Positions 25,701 to 39,560 of a DNA stretch of 64,000 bases are shown one piece after another; the stretch's first letter is position 1; each line of letters opens with the position of its first letter. Source of the stretch: Fasciolopsis buskii (lineage: Eukaryota; Platyhelminthes; Trematoda; Plagiorchiida; Fasciolidae); contig LUCM01009000.1 of assembly GCA_008360955.1 (NCBI GenBank), positions 41,423-105,422 on the forward strand, given 5' to 3'. Position numbers and translations under genes: made by a program. The notes beneath the pieces are model-generated. The model was given only the letters and a program-made list of their open reading frames with translations, was not told the DNA's origin and did not search any database.

Positions 25701-28700
25701 GCAAACAAGAAAGGAAATGGGGCCATTTTGGAGCTAGGGCGATAAAGTTATTTGCTACAAAACGAGGAAAACTCGATAATATCCACATCGCAACTTTTCC
25801 CACAAAATATATTCGGTACAATAATTAGCAAATACTCACACGTTAATAATCAGTGGATAGGATTTGAGATGCCGCTCATTGAGGTATGGTGGAAACCAAA
25901 ATCGGACCAGTGCACCACTCCCGACTGAGTCCCAATCGATTTGTGACTGGGATAACGAACCAGCAGTCCCCATGGCGGATTTGCCGGAAGATGTTTGGTC
26001 AGATTTCTTCGCGGATCCGGCGATCGACATTGTGGCTGTGAAGCTGATCAGCCGCAGGACCACGTTTGCCACCGGTCTGTCCCCGAATGGTGGAGTCGGA
26101 TGAAGCAGGTACAATGGAGACTGAGTGGCATTTAGAAATTTATCTTTGACCTTCATTCGATAGGTACTTGTCGGCACTTGGTGTTGCTTGGCCGACTTAG
26201 TGGTTTGCGTGTCCAAACTGCGTGATTTGCGGACCAGGTGGACCGATGCCAGATCATTACTCGTGAATTGGGAGCGAACGTGCTGATGATCATCCTCGTG
26301 CGCATTCCAGCCATGAGTCATGGTCATGTGACTGTGCCAAACGAGATAGACTGTGAGCCAGAGGTGAGCGAGAGAGACGAAGAGGAGTAGACGGGATATA
26401 AGTCGAGAGTGACGGGGAGGTGCAATTGTGTAAACAATACCTACCGTTATTTCGCTAACAACTGAAGTAATATGATGAACGATATAAAACGTTGTAAGAA
26501 ATCTACCGAAAACCCCAAAAGCATCGATTCGACCGAGGGCTTTCGGCATGGTAATTTGCACCGTAGATCTACCTGCGCTTCCCGTTTCCCGTAAAATGCT
26601 GACCATTTATCTATACCCCATGAACCTCATGACTGACGAGAGCAACACATACGTTAGAAAAATATGCTACTGAAGTTGTCTGATTTGAAGGCTTTGTTTT
26701 CAATTGTCATCTAATTGGAAATGCAAGAATAGTCAGACACTAAGTAAGTGTGTCCAACTTGCGCGATGCACTCCACCCGAAAATCTTCCTTTTGTGTGCA
26801 TGAAGTGAAACGCGACTGACGTATAACCCTTCTCACACGAAGATAACATGCAGCCAGCCAACGACTAATTGAAGGGTCAAACAGAGCCAATTGCAGTCTT
26901 TCATGATCAAAACTGAGGGGCATTTATGTGGCACATTTTCCCATTTCTAACTTCAATATGATCACTTCTAGGATGAACATAGTTCATAATAGCTTCTTCA
27001 AACATTGTCAGAGAGTTCGAAGTGTCTCAATAGGAGGGCATAAGGTTAATACTGACTAAATCAGTATGGTAAGGGTTTTCTAATCCAATTATCTGAAGGC
27101 AGTATGCCTTACTAGACGCATTCTTACCTTGTTTTTTTCTCTCGGAAAGTTTCCCAAGACTTTATAATTCTTGACAAATACTTTGAATATATTTTTCGAC
27201 GCCCTGATCTACATGCATCAAAACGTGTCATTAGAATCCGTTCTTGAGTTCGGACAACTCCATTCAAGCACAGTGTGAGGTGATCTACATCATACATTCA
27301 ACCGAATATCAAAAATGATTCAAAACCGCACAAAACTGATTGACTTTGGTGACTGACGTGCTGACATAGGTGAATGTATGACTGGATGATTGACTGACTG
27401 AATAACACTGTTGAGTGACCGACTGACTGATATTTGCGACTGACCCAGTGAATGACTGACTGACTGACTTAGTGACTGTTCGACTAACGGATCTTGGTGA
27501 CTAACTGACTGAGTGAGCGACATTGTCTTCTGAGTGACAGACTGGATGACATTGGTGGCTGAAGGACCGACATTTTATGATTCTGTCGTTTCGCAGATAA
27601 AACTTCTTCTTTTCATTATATGCCATTTTGTTTGGATGTCGAAAGTTTGGTTCCATTCCGATACCGGGAAATTCTACTGCCGAGAGAATTTCGCTATTCT
27701 TTACTCCTTGAAACCACCCGAAACTGGTGTATTCGCCTTCGTTGTCGTCCCTATTCTCATCACGGCCATCATCATTTGCTTGGACCGCATGCGGTGACGA
27801 CTGTCAAACTCCATTGGACATTAGTTGATCGAAGTGCAAATGAGTCACCTGTTGCAGTTTAATAAAGCGCGGGGAACTGTTTTTCCGTCATGTTACAATA
27901 TTCATGTTTAAACTGCAGACTTGCATTTGTAAACGACTGAAAGTTGGAAATGAAGTCGTCTTTGATCATCTGATTTTTTTCTGCCGTATCCAACTCCAGG
28001 GAAAAAGCAGCAATCAGTGAGGCTTGCCTTGCTGTTTAAAGCTGAACGATGATGATGATGATGACGATCAAACAGGTTTGACACTAGTAGTTGAAAAAAC
28101 AGATTAAAGTCTTTTGCGGGCAGTCTATGAACCGAGGTAGATTTTTGCAAAGGGCTCGCCGGATCGATCAGATCTGATTACATTGATCCAGTGTGTATGA
28201 TGAGAGCTTAACTAAAATTGAAATCCGAATGTTATCCAAAATACTGACGGTTTGTAGATTGTTAGATTTGGTAGCTGCCTTTTGTAAAGAGTTTTTCAAT
28301 ACAAAAGATTTCAAATCGAGGTGTATTGCATTCAATTACGGTTTAGGGGCAATACTGTTTATTCTTTACTAGAAAGTGTGGGGAAAATTTGATGATACTA
28401 GGAAACATTTTGGATTATTTCGGTTCTCCATATTGCAAGGCATACCTGAACTCTTTGCATTTTCTTGAAACGAGCCCAGCCCCAAATTAAATTTGGTCAC
28501 TAAAATAACCAACGAAGAATAAATGTGTGGTTAGAATGAGTGAATTATTTTGATCCCGATGGCGTCTGTTAGGACGGTGAGCGGAATGCCACATGCAAAA
28601 TCAAAAAGACTAAACGTTTTCTATTTTCTTTTCAAATTGTTGGTTTTCAAGAGGTTTCGATTGTCCAGATTCCAAATCCCTTTTCAGGAACACGAAGACC

Positions 28701-31700
28701 GACACTGAGCTTCGAACAGCACTACTTCATACAAACACTGATTGGATGCAGTGAATCTATTTTGGAATTATGATAGTTTGTAGAAGTGAATAAATGAGGA
28801 TAGAAATTTATGTCACATTCGTAACCCTGCTTAATGTGAAAATGAATGAGTGGACTGACTCTAATACATAACACTCGAATGATCTGCGGTAGGCGAAGGT
28901 AAATGAGTCGACACAACGGTGAGATAGATGTGCAACTGCTAATTTTCGGTGATGCTGATGCTTAATCAATCAGCATTTTAAATAGAATAACTGAATATGG
29001 ATCAAGAACAGTGAGCATATTTGGTTTTCTCTAATGAGGATTAATAATTAATATCCCAGACGTAGTTTTGGACTGGTCCAAGAACCTAAAATACCCCGGA
29101 GTAGGTGATTTGGATCGGTATACCATGAGCATCGAATGTGAATTAACAATTATGCCAAACTCTATTTCACAAAAAAGTTCGCGATTCTTGCATTCATCTC
29201 TTAGCATGAGGTCAAACTTTACAAGCGTGGGCCGTTTACAAATGTTTTTCAGCCTCCGCTTGAGAGTTAATTGACAGTGATTAGGAACTTACCTTGTGAG
29301 GCCGATCCGTTACTCCCTTCTCCTGGTTCAATATACCATAATGCGAGACCGGCATCCGGATCCATACGGAAAGCTTGCACGAATTCCGTGGTTTCATACT
29401 CGGAAGCGTTTACTACAGCCCTTGTTAAATGGTTAATCAACTGTCGGGTTGGAGCCTCCTTGATAGCAGATGCACCAAAGGGCTCGTATCCCGTGTACCA
29501 TTGAGCTGTGAAATAAAGTCCATTCGAAGAGACACGAATCTGGGACAGAGTACGAGCCGATTCGTTCAGCGGGGTTCGGCGCATTGTATTCCGATTCATT
29601 TCCAACGGTGAGACACTGTAAACCTGGGCATATAGATGTGACAGGCTTCCCTCGAACAAGGAATCGTTCATTTCTTTACAGGTCAGGCAGAACAGTTTGA
29701 AGTGAACTCGATTGTATCTGCGAAAAGTTTGAGTGTGACTGATCTGTTAGCTTAGGTAAAATACAAACGGATTTCATAAATATCAAATCGATATAACGCT
29801 TATGTTACCACTGTATTTCATCGCAATTTCATCTGATTACTACAGAGAGAATAGTTGTATTTTTTCAGATGATACAAATGTATCGGATTCGTTGACTTTA
29901 AAGGTAGCAAAGTCAGCATGGCATTAGCGGTTACTTTTCTGCTCGGTGCGAATGGAATGAATGAGTTAACCTGTACCTTTCCAAGATAAGCAATGAAAAC
30001 CGAAAAAACTGAAGAGAGAAAATATACAGAGGAGCTCGAAACCAGAACTTTTGTTTGAGGACAAAACGCTGCAACTGGTTTAGCCTATTTGACAATCAAT
30101 CATAGCTAAATAACCGAAATAACTGAATCACAAGTGACTTAAGGAAAACGTTGCGTATGAAGAACGTTTCCCGGTACCTGGCTAAGCCGATTGCAATCAT
30201 ATATCTCATCCAAGCATCATTTGTTTCACATGCAAGCAGAAGCTTTGGTTACTGTTTTTCAAGATCCGCTGTCAATGTGACGATAGCCCCAAATTCAACG
30301 TTAGCCACACAAAACGGTTCCCACTCGGACTGCACTTTATTTCACAAAGTTTACAATTTGAAATCCTTCATGTAAATACTGGAGTTTTATTGAGGTTCCG
30401 ATTGACTGGGACAACGATTGGGTTAGAAAACCTTCCCCTAATAATTGAGGTGATATCGCTGGCGGGTGAATGCAGTTGAATATGATCATCCATATTTGCT
30501 AGTTTATGATCTCTAGTAGACATATGATTTGTTCCATGACCTGAGGCTTAATGCCAATTACTCGGATCTTTTTGTATCTAATACCTACAGATTTGGCCCC
30601 GAATCTATGAACGTGACGGCTGGTCTGTAAACATAACTGATTGGGCTATACTCCTACTGTACCATCGTTTGAGTGCCTACATGCAACGATGAAGTTTTGT
30701 AAATGTCTCTGTATGAAGAAATCGGATTCACGAGTATGGACTAGCATGATTTGCGTCTAATACTTTGAACAACTATTTTGTGATTTCAGTTAAAATCTGT
30801 CGTCAGTGGTACTTTATGTATGAGAATTTGGGTGTTCCGTGCGATGATAGCTTGTCAAATAACGATAATATCTTAGTCCAGAAACTTTTCACTTTTTCGG
30901 AGATACCTTAAATGTATGCGACAAATGTTTCCTCACTGTGTACTTAGCCAACAAATTGGAGCTGATCTAATCCTGAGCTGGAAGGAGGAAGAAGACGGGA
31001 TTTATCAGCAATAAAGCACTTGAAAGCTACCTAGTACATGACAAAATGCGGTCATTTTGACCTCAGCTGGGGCTTCGTACTAACAATGAGCTTTCTTACG
31101 TGAAGTAGATTATCGAATTTAAGGTTGTAATTGGGCATCGGTAGCAAGGTGATTAAAATCTTGGCTTTCGAACTTAACTGTCGCGCGTACAACTCCTTTC
31201 ACCGTTCGGTCCCGTTCCCACTGGATGGCATAAAATCGATCGCCGATGGCTAATGACATGTACTATCTGATAAGGAAAACCAAAAGGTACCTTAGCCTTT
31301 CATATTCTTCATCTTGATTTACATTATCTCAAAGCAATAAGCAGTTTTCAAGATTCCGTTAGGTTATACGATTTCTCTGAACGTTAGAACATGTTTCTAT
31401 TTGTGGCTCGGCGTGGTACTCTGAGAACAGATTTCATCCGCCAAAATATTAGGACAAAGGAGGCATTTTTACAAACTTGTTTGAAGCATGTGTGCTGCTA
31501 GGGCCCACTACATTTCCAGGGGTGGAGGAAAAAGGCAGCCAAGACCCTGAAATTTGGAGTGGAGTAAAATCACATAAGACTCTCTCATTGGGTCAGGATT
31601 ACCAAATATGACTAGTCAGACCATTTTGAAGAGGCCAAAATTTTAGGCCTACTGGTAACTTCGGTCAGCAACACATAGTTACAAATTTGTGCAGCATTAC

Positions 31701-34700
31701 TTAGTGGTAAATACTTCCAGGATGACTGAAGTGAAATAGCCTGAATGAAGTATCAGAAAACGGTAACAATATCTGGTCCACGGTAGAACGAAGATTCACT
31801 TACCGCGACGGAATTCAAGATGAATACAAGCGAGATTTAACAAACTAAAGAACCTAAAACTTACTGGAATAGATGCAGGCTCCCTGCTTGTGTGGAGCCA
31901 GCAAAAAGAACTGTTTGATTATCCACATACAATAATTCTTGTACGTGGAATAAATTTTCTGTTAACCAACGAATTCGACTTTTCTGCCCAGGAACGATCT
32001 ACAACAAAGTTCGAGTAGAAGAAACCAGGTAACGATAAATAACATGACAGCATCATGTGGAGTAATAAAATATCGAACGGTAGTCAATGAAAGCCCATGC
32101 TAATTGAACTGACCAAATAGTCTTTGAGGGAGTGCATGTTTATTTTAAATAGAGCGGTCAAATTGAGAAAACCCTTGAAGTTAATTAAACTTGCAGCAGA
32201 AAATCATCCCTCAGTAGAACACAGGTCACAAATCCATTCCTACTACTAAAGATCAGAATCATCAATAAGTAGCCACCAGTGATAAAAACAGACCAGAGAA
32301 CTGGAAACCCGTCCGGTTTCACGGTCAGGAAATTCTAGCCAAACAGTGTGGGACTGAAAAGACAATTAGCTCTTTTGCTGAACAACATCATTCTTGCGAA
32401 AGCCACATTTATAAACAGCCTAGGTTTAACCGTACCGCGTGGTGTAAATAATAAATTGCCCATGTTTCTAGGAGCTTCCGTGATGGTGTTGCAATTAGAA
32501 ATAAAATTCCATCTTACTAAATCAAACGACTGTGATTATTCGTAAAGCTGCGGCTGCATCATGTCTCAGCTGGAGCACTCCCACTATTTTGCAGTTCCTT
32601 TGTGCTACAGTTTGGATTTTCTCAGCTGAGAAACATTTGCAAGCGGGATATTTTGTAAACTTTGGGATGATTGCTGTGTAATCTAAGTATTTTGTCGGTG
32701 TGTGTAGGCTTTCTATACACTGACGTCTCTAGAGTCCCGTTAAGGGTACTTAATACCAGTACGTCCAGAAAAGTAAGTTTTCTATCCATGCTAGATTGGA
32801 TCCCTCAGAAAATAACTGTGATTATCATCTGCCGTTTTTCGATATCGAAGCGCTTGGTGATGAAATTATGGGATCCGAATCTTTGGCTGTATCTTGGATA
32901 GTGCAATGTTTTCAAGGCCATGCATCAAGAATACCTCAAAAAACCCGGATGTCGGTAAACCCATAGGTGCTTCTTCAATTCGTTCATAAATGTCCACGTC
33001 GAGACTAAAGTATATGCTTAAATATGAATCAATAAGCTCCCAAAATGTTGACGTTTGCAATAGATTGTTAGAAGATTGTTTGTGGAGAAGTTCTTCTGGC
33101 ATTTTATTCGCCGGTTTTAAGTTGATTGAAGTAAAGAGAAATGTCATATCGAACGAGGGAGTAACATCATTCCTTTTAACCACAAAATCCTTAATTTTGT
33201 CCATAAACTGTTGGGCATTATTTATTAGAGTGGTTTGATTCTCTAATCAGGGGTGTCAACGTATACATAGTTATTTGCCTTATCGTATGCAGGAGCTCCT
33301 AGCAAGGAAACGATTGTGCACTTTGGGCATTCTGTAGAATTGCGCGATGTTACTGGCATCGTCTCTCATCCTCCACCGTTCTTCATTGGTTATTCATTAC
33401 ACACCCTGTAGTTTTTTCACGGCCTTGTTGATCTTGGTTTCCAATTTTGTTGTCGGATCAGCATCCACCAGATGGCAAGTAGTAACATCGTTTACCAAGT
33501 GCTTTGCTTCGAATATAGTCAATTTGTCCATAACAACGATTGTCCTTCCTTTACCGACCAGAATTAGAGGGATATTTTCGTCCTTCTTGTGTGTGTGTGT
33601 GTTAGTGAGGCTTTTTCCACATGAGATAGATTGTCGGGTCGTCAGCGTAACACATTGCAGGATCTGTGAGTTGCCCTAACCTAGAGCTGGCCTTCTCAAG
33701 AAACAGAGACGGTTTAAATGTTCCACCTCGGCCAGGTATTCTGTCGACATTTTATTAGCCAGATTGCAATTTAGTCCTTTCTGGAGAGTGGTCATCTCTA
33801 CCGTCAACAGCGTTTGAGAAGACAAGTTTTTAACTCACGTCTTATCTACAATTTCATCGCTACTGTTCATGAGCTTTTGAAGTTTTTTTATCTAACGCTA
33901 TTCTTTCCCTATTCTGGCAGTCATTAATACATTTTCCGGTATCATTTTTGACATCTGTGGCAGTTGCGCTAAACACATTGTCTCCGGACGTGTATTTTGT
34001 ATTCTACTGCCGACTTATAGTTAGTTATGCGATTGCTGGAATCTGTGATTAGAATGCGTATCATAAATCGATCATCAGATATTGCTATCATCCATGCCTC
34101 CGTGTGATAATAGATGGTTTTTGGTCTATAACTGAAGGTACGATGTTTGGTTGATGTCAGATTTTCGGAGTCTCACGCAAGCGGAACCACTTCGAGATCG
34201 CAGTATCTAACACCATTCCCAGTTAAAGGGCGTTTCACACCACATTACCAAGATTGGTAGGGTAACTAAAATTGGTACCATTGTGTGTTCAAGATCAAAG
34301 TCATAGCAATCTGCCGGGTGGATTTACTTTGGGGTCTGGGTCAAACCTATGACAGAGCTACCATAAGTACAATCAAGCAGATAGATGATTGCGTATGCAT
34401 TGATGATGTCACCTCGGATGATGGTGAAACGTTTGCCATCTAAACGACAAACTGAGAGCTAAGAAAACTTTGAAAATCCTCAACCTGATATAGGAAGCAC
34501 ATCACTAATCAAAATTGCTGAAAATGTTCTGGTTTTACAAAGCAAATCAATGCCATGTTTTCATTCCCAATCAGGCTAGCAATGAACCCCAAAGACATTC
34601 AACTAACTGAGATAAGTATATGTTACAAATCGGCGAAACAAACTAATCTGCTTTCATTTGTCTGTCAAACAAGTTTGATGCTTTGTTATGCATTTCGAAA

Positions 34701-35870
34701 TACCAATCACTTTTGGCGAATAGTTTTACCCCTAATTCCGTTCAGATGCGAATTCACCTGGGTTCTCTCACAGATGAACAGTTATGCTATATATTTGTCT
34801 TATTTGAAATAACGTACCGTGAGTATTTCCATGACCACATGATAGCGTGAAAAAGCGTAAACATCCCACCATGCGGTCAAATTTGCGACGGAGATTAGCA
34901 AAGTTTTGTCATTTTCTTAAGCAAAAACATTGTTTTCGCGTGGATCACGATTCGCCAGTCATTAGGCATCGAGAATGTCGAACTAATACTAGTAGGAGAA
35001 GAAAATGTGTAGTAACGTTTTCAATGGAATTTCAAAGAAACGTCCACGTGGACTTCGTTTCACGATTGCACATCGCGCCAATCTGATTCATAATGTTAGC
35101 AAATGCAGAGAAATGCACGGACTTTTGACGTAATATTCACGAAAAATAGAACACAAATTCTGCTGCCTGAATAGTATTAGCAGTTATCAATATTTAGCCT
35201 GCATGAAATTGGGAGTGACGCTAGGCAACGAAAATGTTTGTGATTTATTGGAAAGTAAGCTAACAAACCTCTTTTATTTTTTACACAATAAGAGAACAGT
35301 CAAATCCTTCTCATTCATTAAAAACATCATTGATAGAATACAATTCACAAATGTTGTTGTTTGTGGTCTGAACTTTAAAAGGTTCCCTTTTTCCGGATTG
35401 AGAATATCAGACGAATAGTCATTATCGTCGATAAATTATCAGCAATGAGGTAACTGTTAAGATCAGCTAAAATGACAAGGGTAGTAATGACAGTGATAGA
35501 AGAATTATTATTGGTATTAACACTGATAAGTATGGTCTGATTTCCATCAGGACCGAATGAGGTAAGTAGTTTACCGAAAAATCGATGCGCCATGTATTCA
35601 TTTTAATTGTGAATGATATAATGTTATTAAAGCAGCGTTGTCGGTAGATGTAATGCGTCAACGTTTCAACTACCGTAGGTAGTTTTTCTCAAGGCAAGTT
35701 TTACAACCATTTATTTGTAAATGTGCTTCCTTATTAGTAGACTGATGATAGATGTGGTGCTGTTTTGAAAAATACTTTGAATGCAGCCAGTTTCCAGTTG
35801 AGTAGGGACGATGCAGACAGCCACATTGATATTTCGATTGCTTTTGTTTGGGTCGATGATGATGATGATA

Positions 35871-35902
<32 letters not shown>

Positions 35903-38032
35903 AATGATAGTTTTGACGGTGATATCGATAAAAACGGTGAAAACGGTGACGGGGATGATTCAGATGATGATGATGATCATTTGGATGATGACGCTGAAGA
36001 TGAAGATGATGAAGTTGTTGACGAGGACGATGAATAGGATGTTGCTGATTACAATAATAATGGTCATACTGGTAATTATGATGTCAATGAACGGATGAAG
36101 AAGATTACCACGATAGTGTTCTTGATAATGATGGGGAGGAATTTGCAGTTGACAACGATGATACTACCTCTTCTTATTCCGCATATATGAATTCATATTT
36201 ATTCGTCTTGCATTAGCCCGTTCAGTAGAAGGGTAATGTACTTTTTAGGAAGAGGATAGGAGGAAGAGAAATAGTGTTTTCTTTTATTTCCCGTTTCATG
36301 TAAAGTCGTCGAACATCCAGGTCAGTTACCACCTTGTCCGGATATGTCTGGATGACAGATTTAATGACTTCAAAACAGTCTACGTTTCCGCGTGCTTCTA
36401 CGTGATGAAAGTGGATAACTAACAAATTAGTACCATACACCCTTGCATATGTACATATATACTCGAAATGCTGCATTCGATTCGGTGGAGGAGTATGAGC
36501 TGTTCGCTGGAAAGAACAAATGGCTATCGAACTGGAACTTTCTTTCCCAATAAACTGCTTATGATCGGCTAATTCATAATGAAAGGGTTGACTGTTTGAC
36601 GCTAGAAATTGCCAATCCTGGGGTATCTTTGTACCCATTTTGAATGATCGTGTTTTGAGAAGTTGACGAACATGCATATTTTTGGTGGTTTGTATTTATG
36701 CCGTTACAACAAAATATAGAACACCTGAGAGATGGAATCAATTTGACAGCCATATAAAAGTACAACGATATTCTTGGTCTACGAAGACACCACAGTTTAT
36801 GAACGTGTCGTTTTTTCTGAGATATACATTGTGTTGCAGAGTGAACTAACTAGAGTGTAGAACAACCACAAACCGTTTTGTAAACTGGGGATAGCCAAGG
36901 CTAACGTGGTAGGGTTCATTGTGTTTAAGGTGCGATGTTGCTGACGGTGAGCCTTATGCAAGGCAGGAGATCAAATCATCGGTTATTCAACTTGAGTGAT
37001 AATTTTTAGTGAAATTACCCCCCCACCAGACGTCTACACTGTTTGAAGCTCTGCCTCGCCTGGGTCCTCGGCAAGTATTCCCATTACTCAAGCTAATGGG
37101 TCTCAAATGAAATTCGGTTTCACATTACCAGTCACATTAGTATGAAAATGGATGTGTTGACCACATTATGTGATTAACTGTATGCCGATCATCGGACGAA
37201 CAGTGAATGCAAACATTTGCCGTTTTTATATTATGATTTTTTTACTAACTACACTACAGGGTAAGTTATTACCGGGACTCCTGCCAACTAGGGGATTTCA
37301 TCAGCCGACCGAGTATTGGAATTTGCGATCTTCAGCTTAAAACATTATTATATAGACCACCTGACCAATACCGAACTCGCTGTACTCTTTAGAAAGTTTT
37401 AGAGACCTTGCTGTGATTCGTTTGAAACGACGCAGTGAGGGACGGCGAGCACATCAGCATCGCATAGTGTGTTTGGCTTCTGTCACGCAAAACGGGAATG
37501 GAGCTGAGAAAGTCTCATCTCCTAGCAACAAGAGCCATCGTGACGCCTTTCGAAAGTTTTCACACAGGTTGCTGCTTGCGTGCAATTAAGCCATTATATG
37601 CTTAGTGATATGGAAAATAATCCTGCACCATACTCCCACTGCCTACCCCAGGTTAATTCAAGAAAACCGACATTTGCGTGACCACCTAGCCACTCCTCAT
37701 TCCGTTATCTCCACGTAGGACTGTGTAAGTTCCTGGAATATATATATAGCTGAAAATGTATGTTTGCCTGTATCCCGTTTCCAAATCTAAAGATGGTTCT
37801 CATTCATTTGAATAGTTAGCATGAGGAAACACCATACGATCTAATAAACGATGACTTTTCGGCCTACAGAAATGACTGACGGTAAAAAAGCGGATAAGGG
37901 CGTGGCGTTTGGATGTGAAAGCCATGAATTCGAAGCCTTCCACCGCTGGTAAACTTTCCTATGTGGCAGCCTTCTGCCGGTCCTTCTGAGAATGATTTCA
38001 TTGTTATTTGAGCAATAAAAGAAGTAAAAGAT

Positions 38033-38107
<75 letters not shown>

Positions 38108-39514
38108 CTTTAATGGAAAATCACGGGATGTTTGTCGAAAGCCAGCCATTTTGTATCAATAATTTCCTTTCATCATTTCCACAAGCTCGTTTTTCGTTTG
38201 GTTTCATCGTGCTGTGTGCACCATTAAGAAACGGCATGCAACAAACTCGCGCGGGTGACATCAAGAAAGTCTCTGGGGTTCGTCAACATGACAAAAAATT
38301 CTGTACGCGGTTTTCACCGAATTTATTTTTTCCTACTTATCCTTTCATTGAAGGCCAAATTGACATTTGGAGTTTGTGTCTGACGGTACATATTTGGGAT
38401 TTATTGTCTAGAAATAATCATTTATCAAGATATCTATTGACAAGCACCTAATTCACGAATAGTTTTGATTTGCTATGGTTCATGTATTTTACAAATTCAG
38501 TAAGTGCTTACGATATGGTATTAATTGTTCAACTTCAGTTTCAAAGACCTATTAGCCACGGCACAACGGTAGAGTGTGAACAACGAGAGAGAAGCCCAGT
38601 CGCACAACGAAGGACCCGAGGATGGCTGTATTCGATTAACAAATGAACTGATCATTTCCTACGATACTCGCGTGGATATTTGGTATGATGAGGCTCGATT
38701 CCGATCTGCGTAATGTAATGTGCATTGCACTTTGAGATAAATTTCGACTAGGATCGTCGAACCGATGATCATCCACTGATGGGGTTTAGCCAGTTTTTCT
38801 CTCTCAATGACCTAAGTTAAACTATTTCCGTTTTACACTGAGACAGCTGATGAATAAAACAATTAAAGGAGTTTCAAGTTCCACCCTACTGGCATCATCA
38901 CATGGTATAATGAGTGCAGTGATAAGCTGGATACAGGTAATCCTTTTACACACATAAATGGACTCACTTTTTTTGTGTATTGTAAAATGGGTAAGTTTTC
39001 ATTCCATCGAATATTGAAATTTTAGTTGGGTTTTCAAACCACTGTTGGTCCGCTTCAATATACTCCCACAATCCAAATAGCCACTAAACGTACACTGGGA
39101 CTGAATGCTCAAAGATGCATGCAGTAGATCAGCCCCAAGGTAGGTGACCGGGAAAGGTGTTTGTACAGCCGATCGAAAAAGCGAACGGTTTCAGACTATT
39201 TTAATTAATAAGTCACACAGGCGATAACCACACCTGTCTATATCCAATGAAGTATCCCTAGGTGCGCGTTTATCTCTCGGGTGTCACAAGGATTGCAGCT
39301 GACGGGTTTTACCGCTTTTGAAGGACTATTTGGAAAGGTCAGTTGCCTTTTGATTTATGCACAACCTAATGTACAACATACGACTAAATAGAAAAATGTT
39401 AATTGAAGTTGAAATGGAAATTTCTCAAAAATATCCTACATTTTGATTTGTTGCCGGAAAAATTCATCTGCTGTTCCAAACAAAGTTTACCACAAACAAT
39501 ATCCATTGCCAATC

Positions 39515-39560
<46 letters not shown>

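Noticed and set aside
25864..26103. + strand frame of 79 codons; likewise 29,271-29,504
   Set aside because: Antisense shadows of the large DPP-like exons.
26351..26606. Methionine start and hydrophobic segment resembling a membrane anchor upstream of the 25,842 exon
   Set aside because: The hydrophobic stretch is the translated polypyrimidine tract of a strong acceptor, and the exon downstream encodes mid-protein sequence; phase with the 29,293 exon fits the acceptor.
35375..35593. Minus-strand frame with FGPDGNQ, resembling a propeller strand
   Set aside because: No AG acceptor lies between the upstream in-frame stop and the similar segment, and the exon at 31,179 fills that alignment position better and in phase.
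35765..36098. Asp-rich and Met/Ile-rich open frames on the + strand
   Set aside because: Both are the two readings of the GAT repeat; no start context, splice site or family pattern supports a protein.
38008..38149. Open frames with Tyr-Ile repeats on both strands
   Set aside because: They are translations of the TA microsatellite; the same applies to 39,399-39,623.
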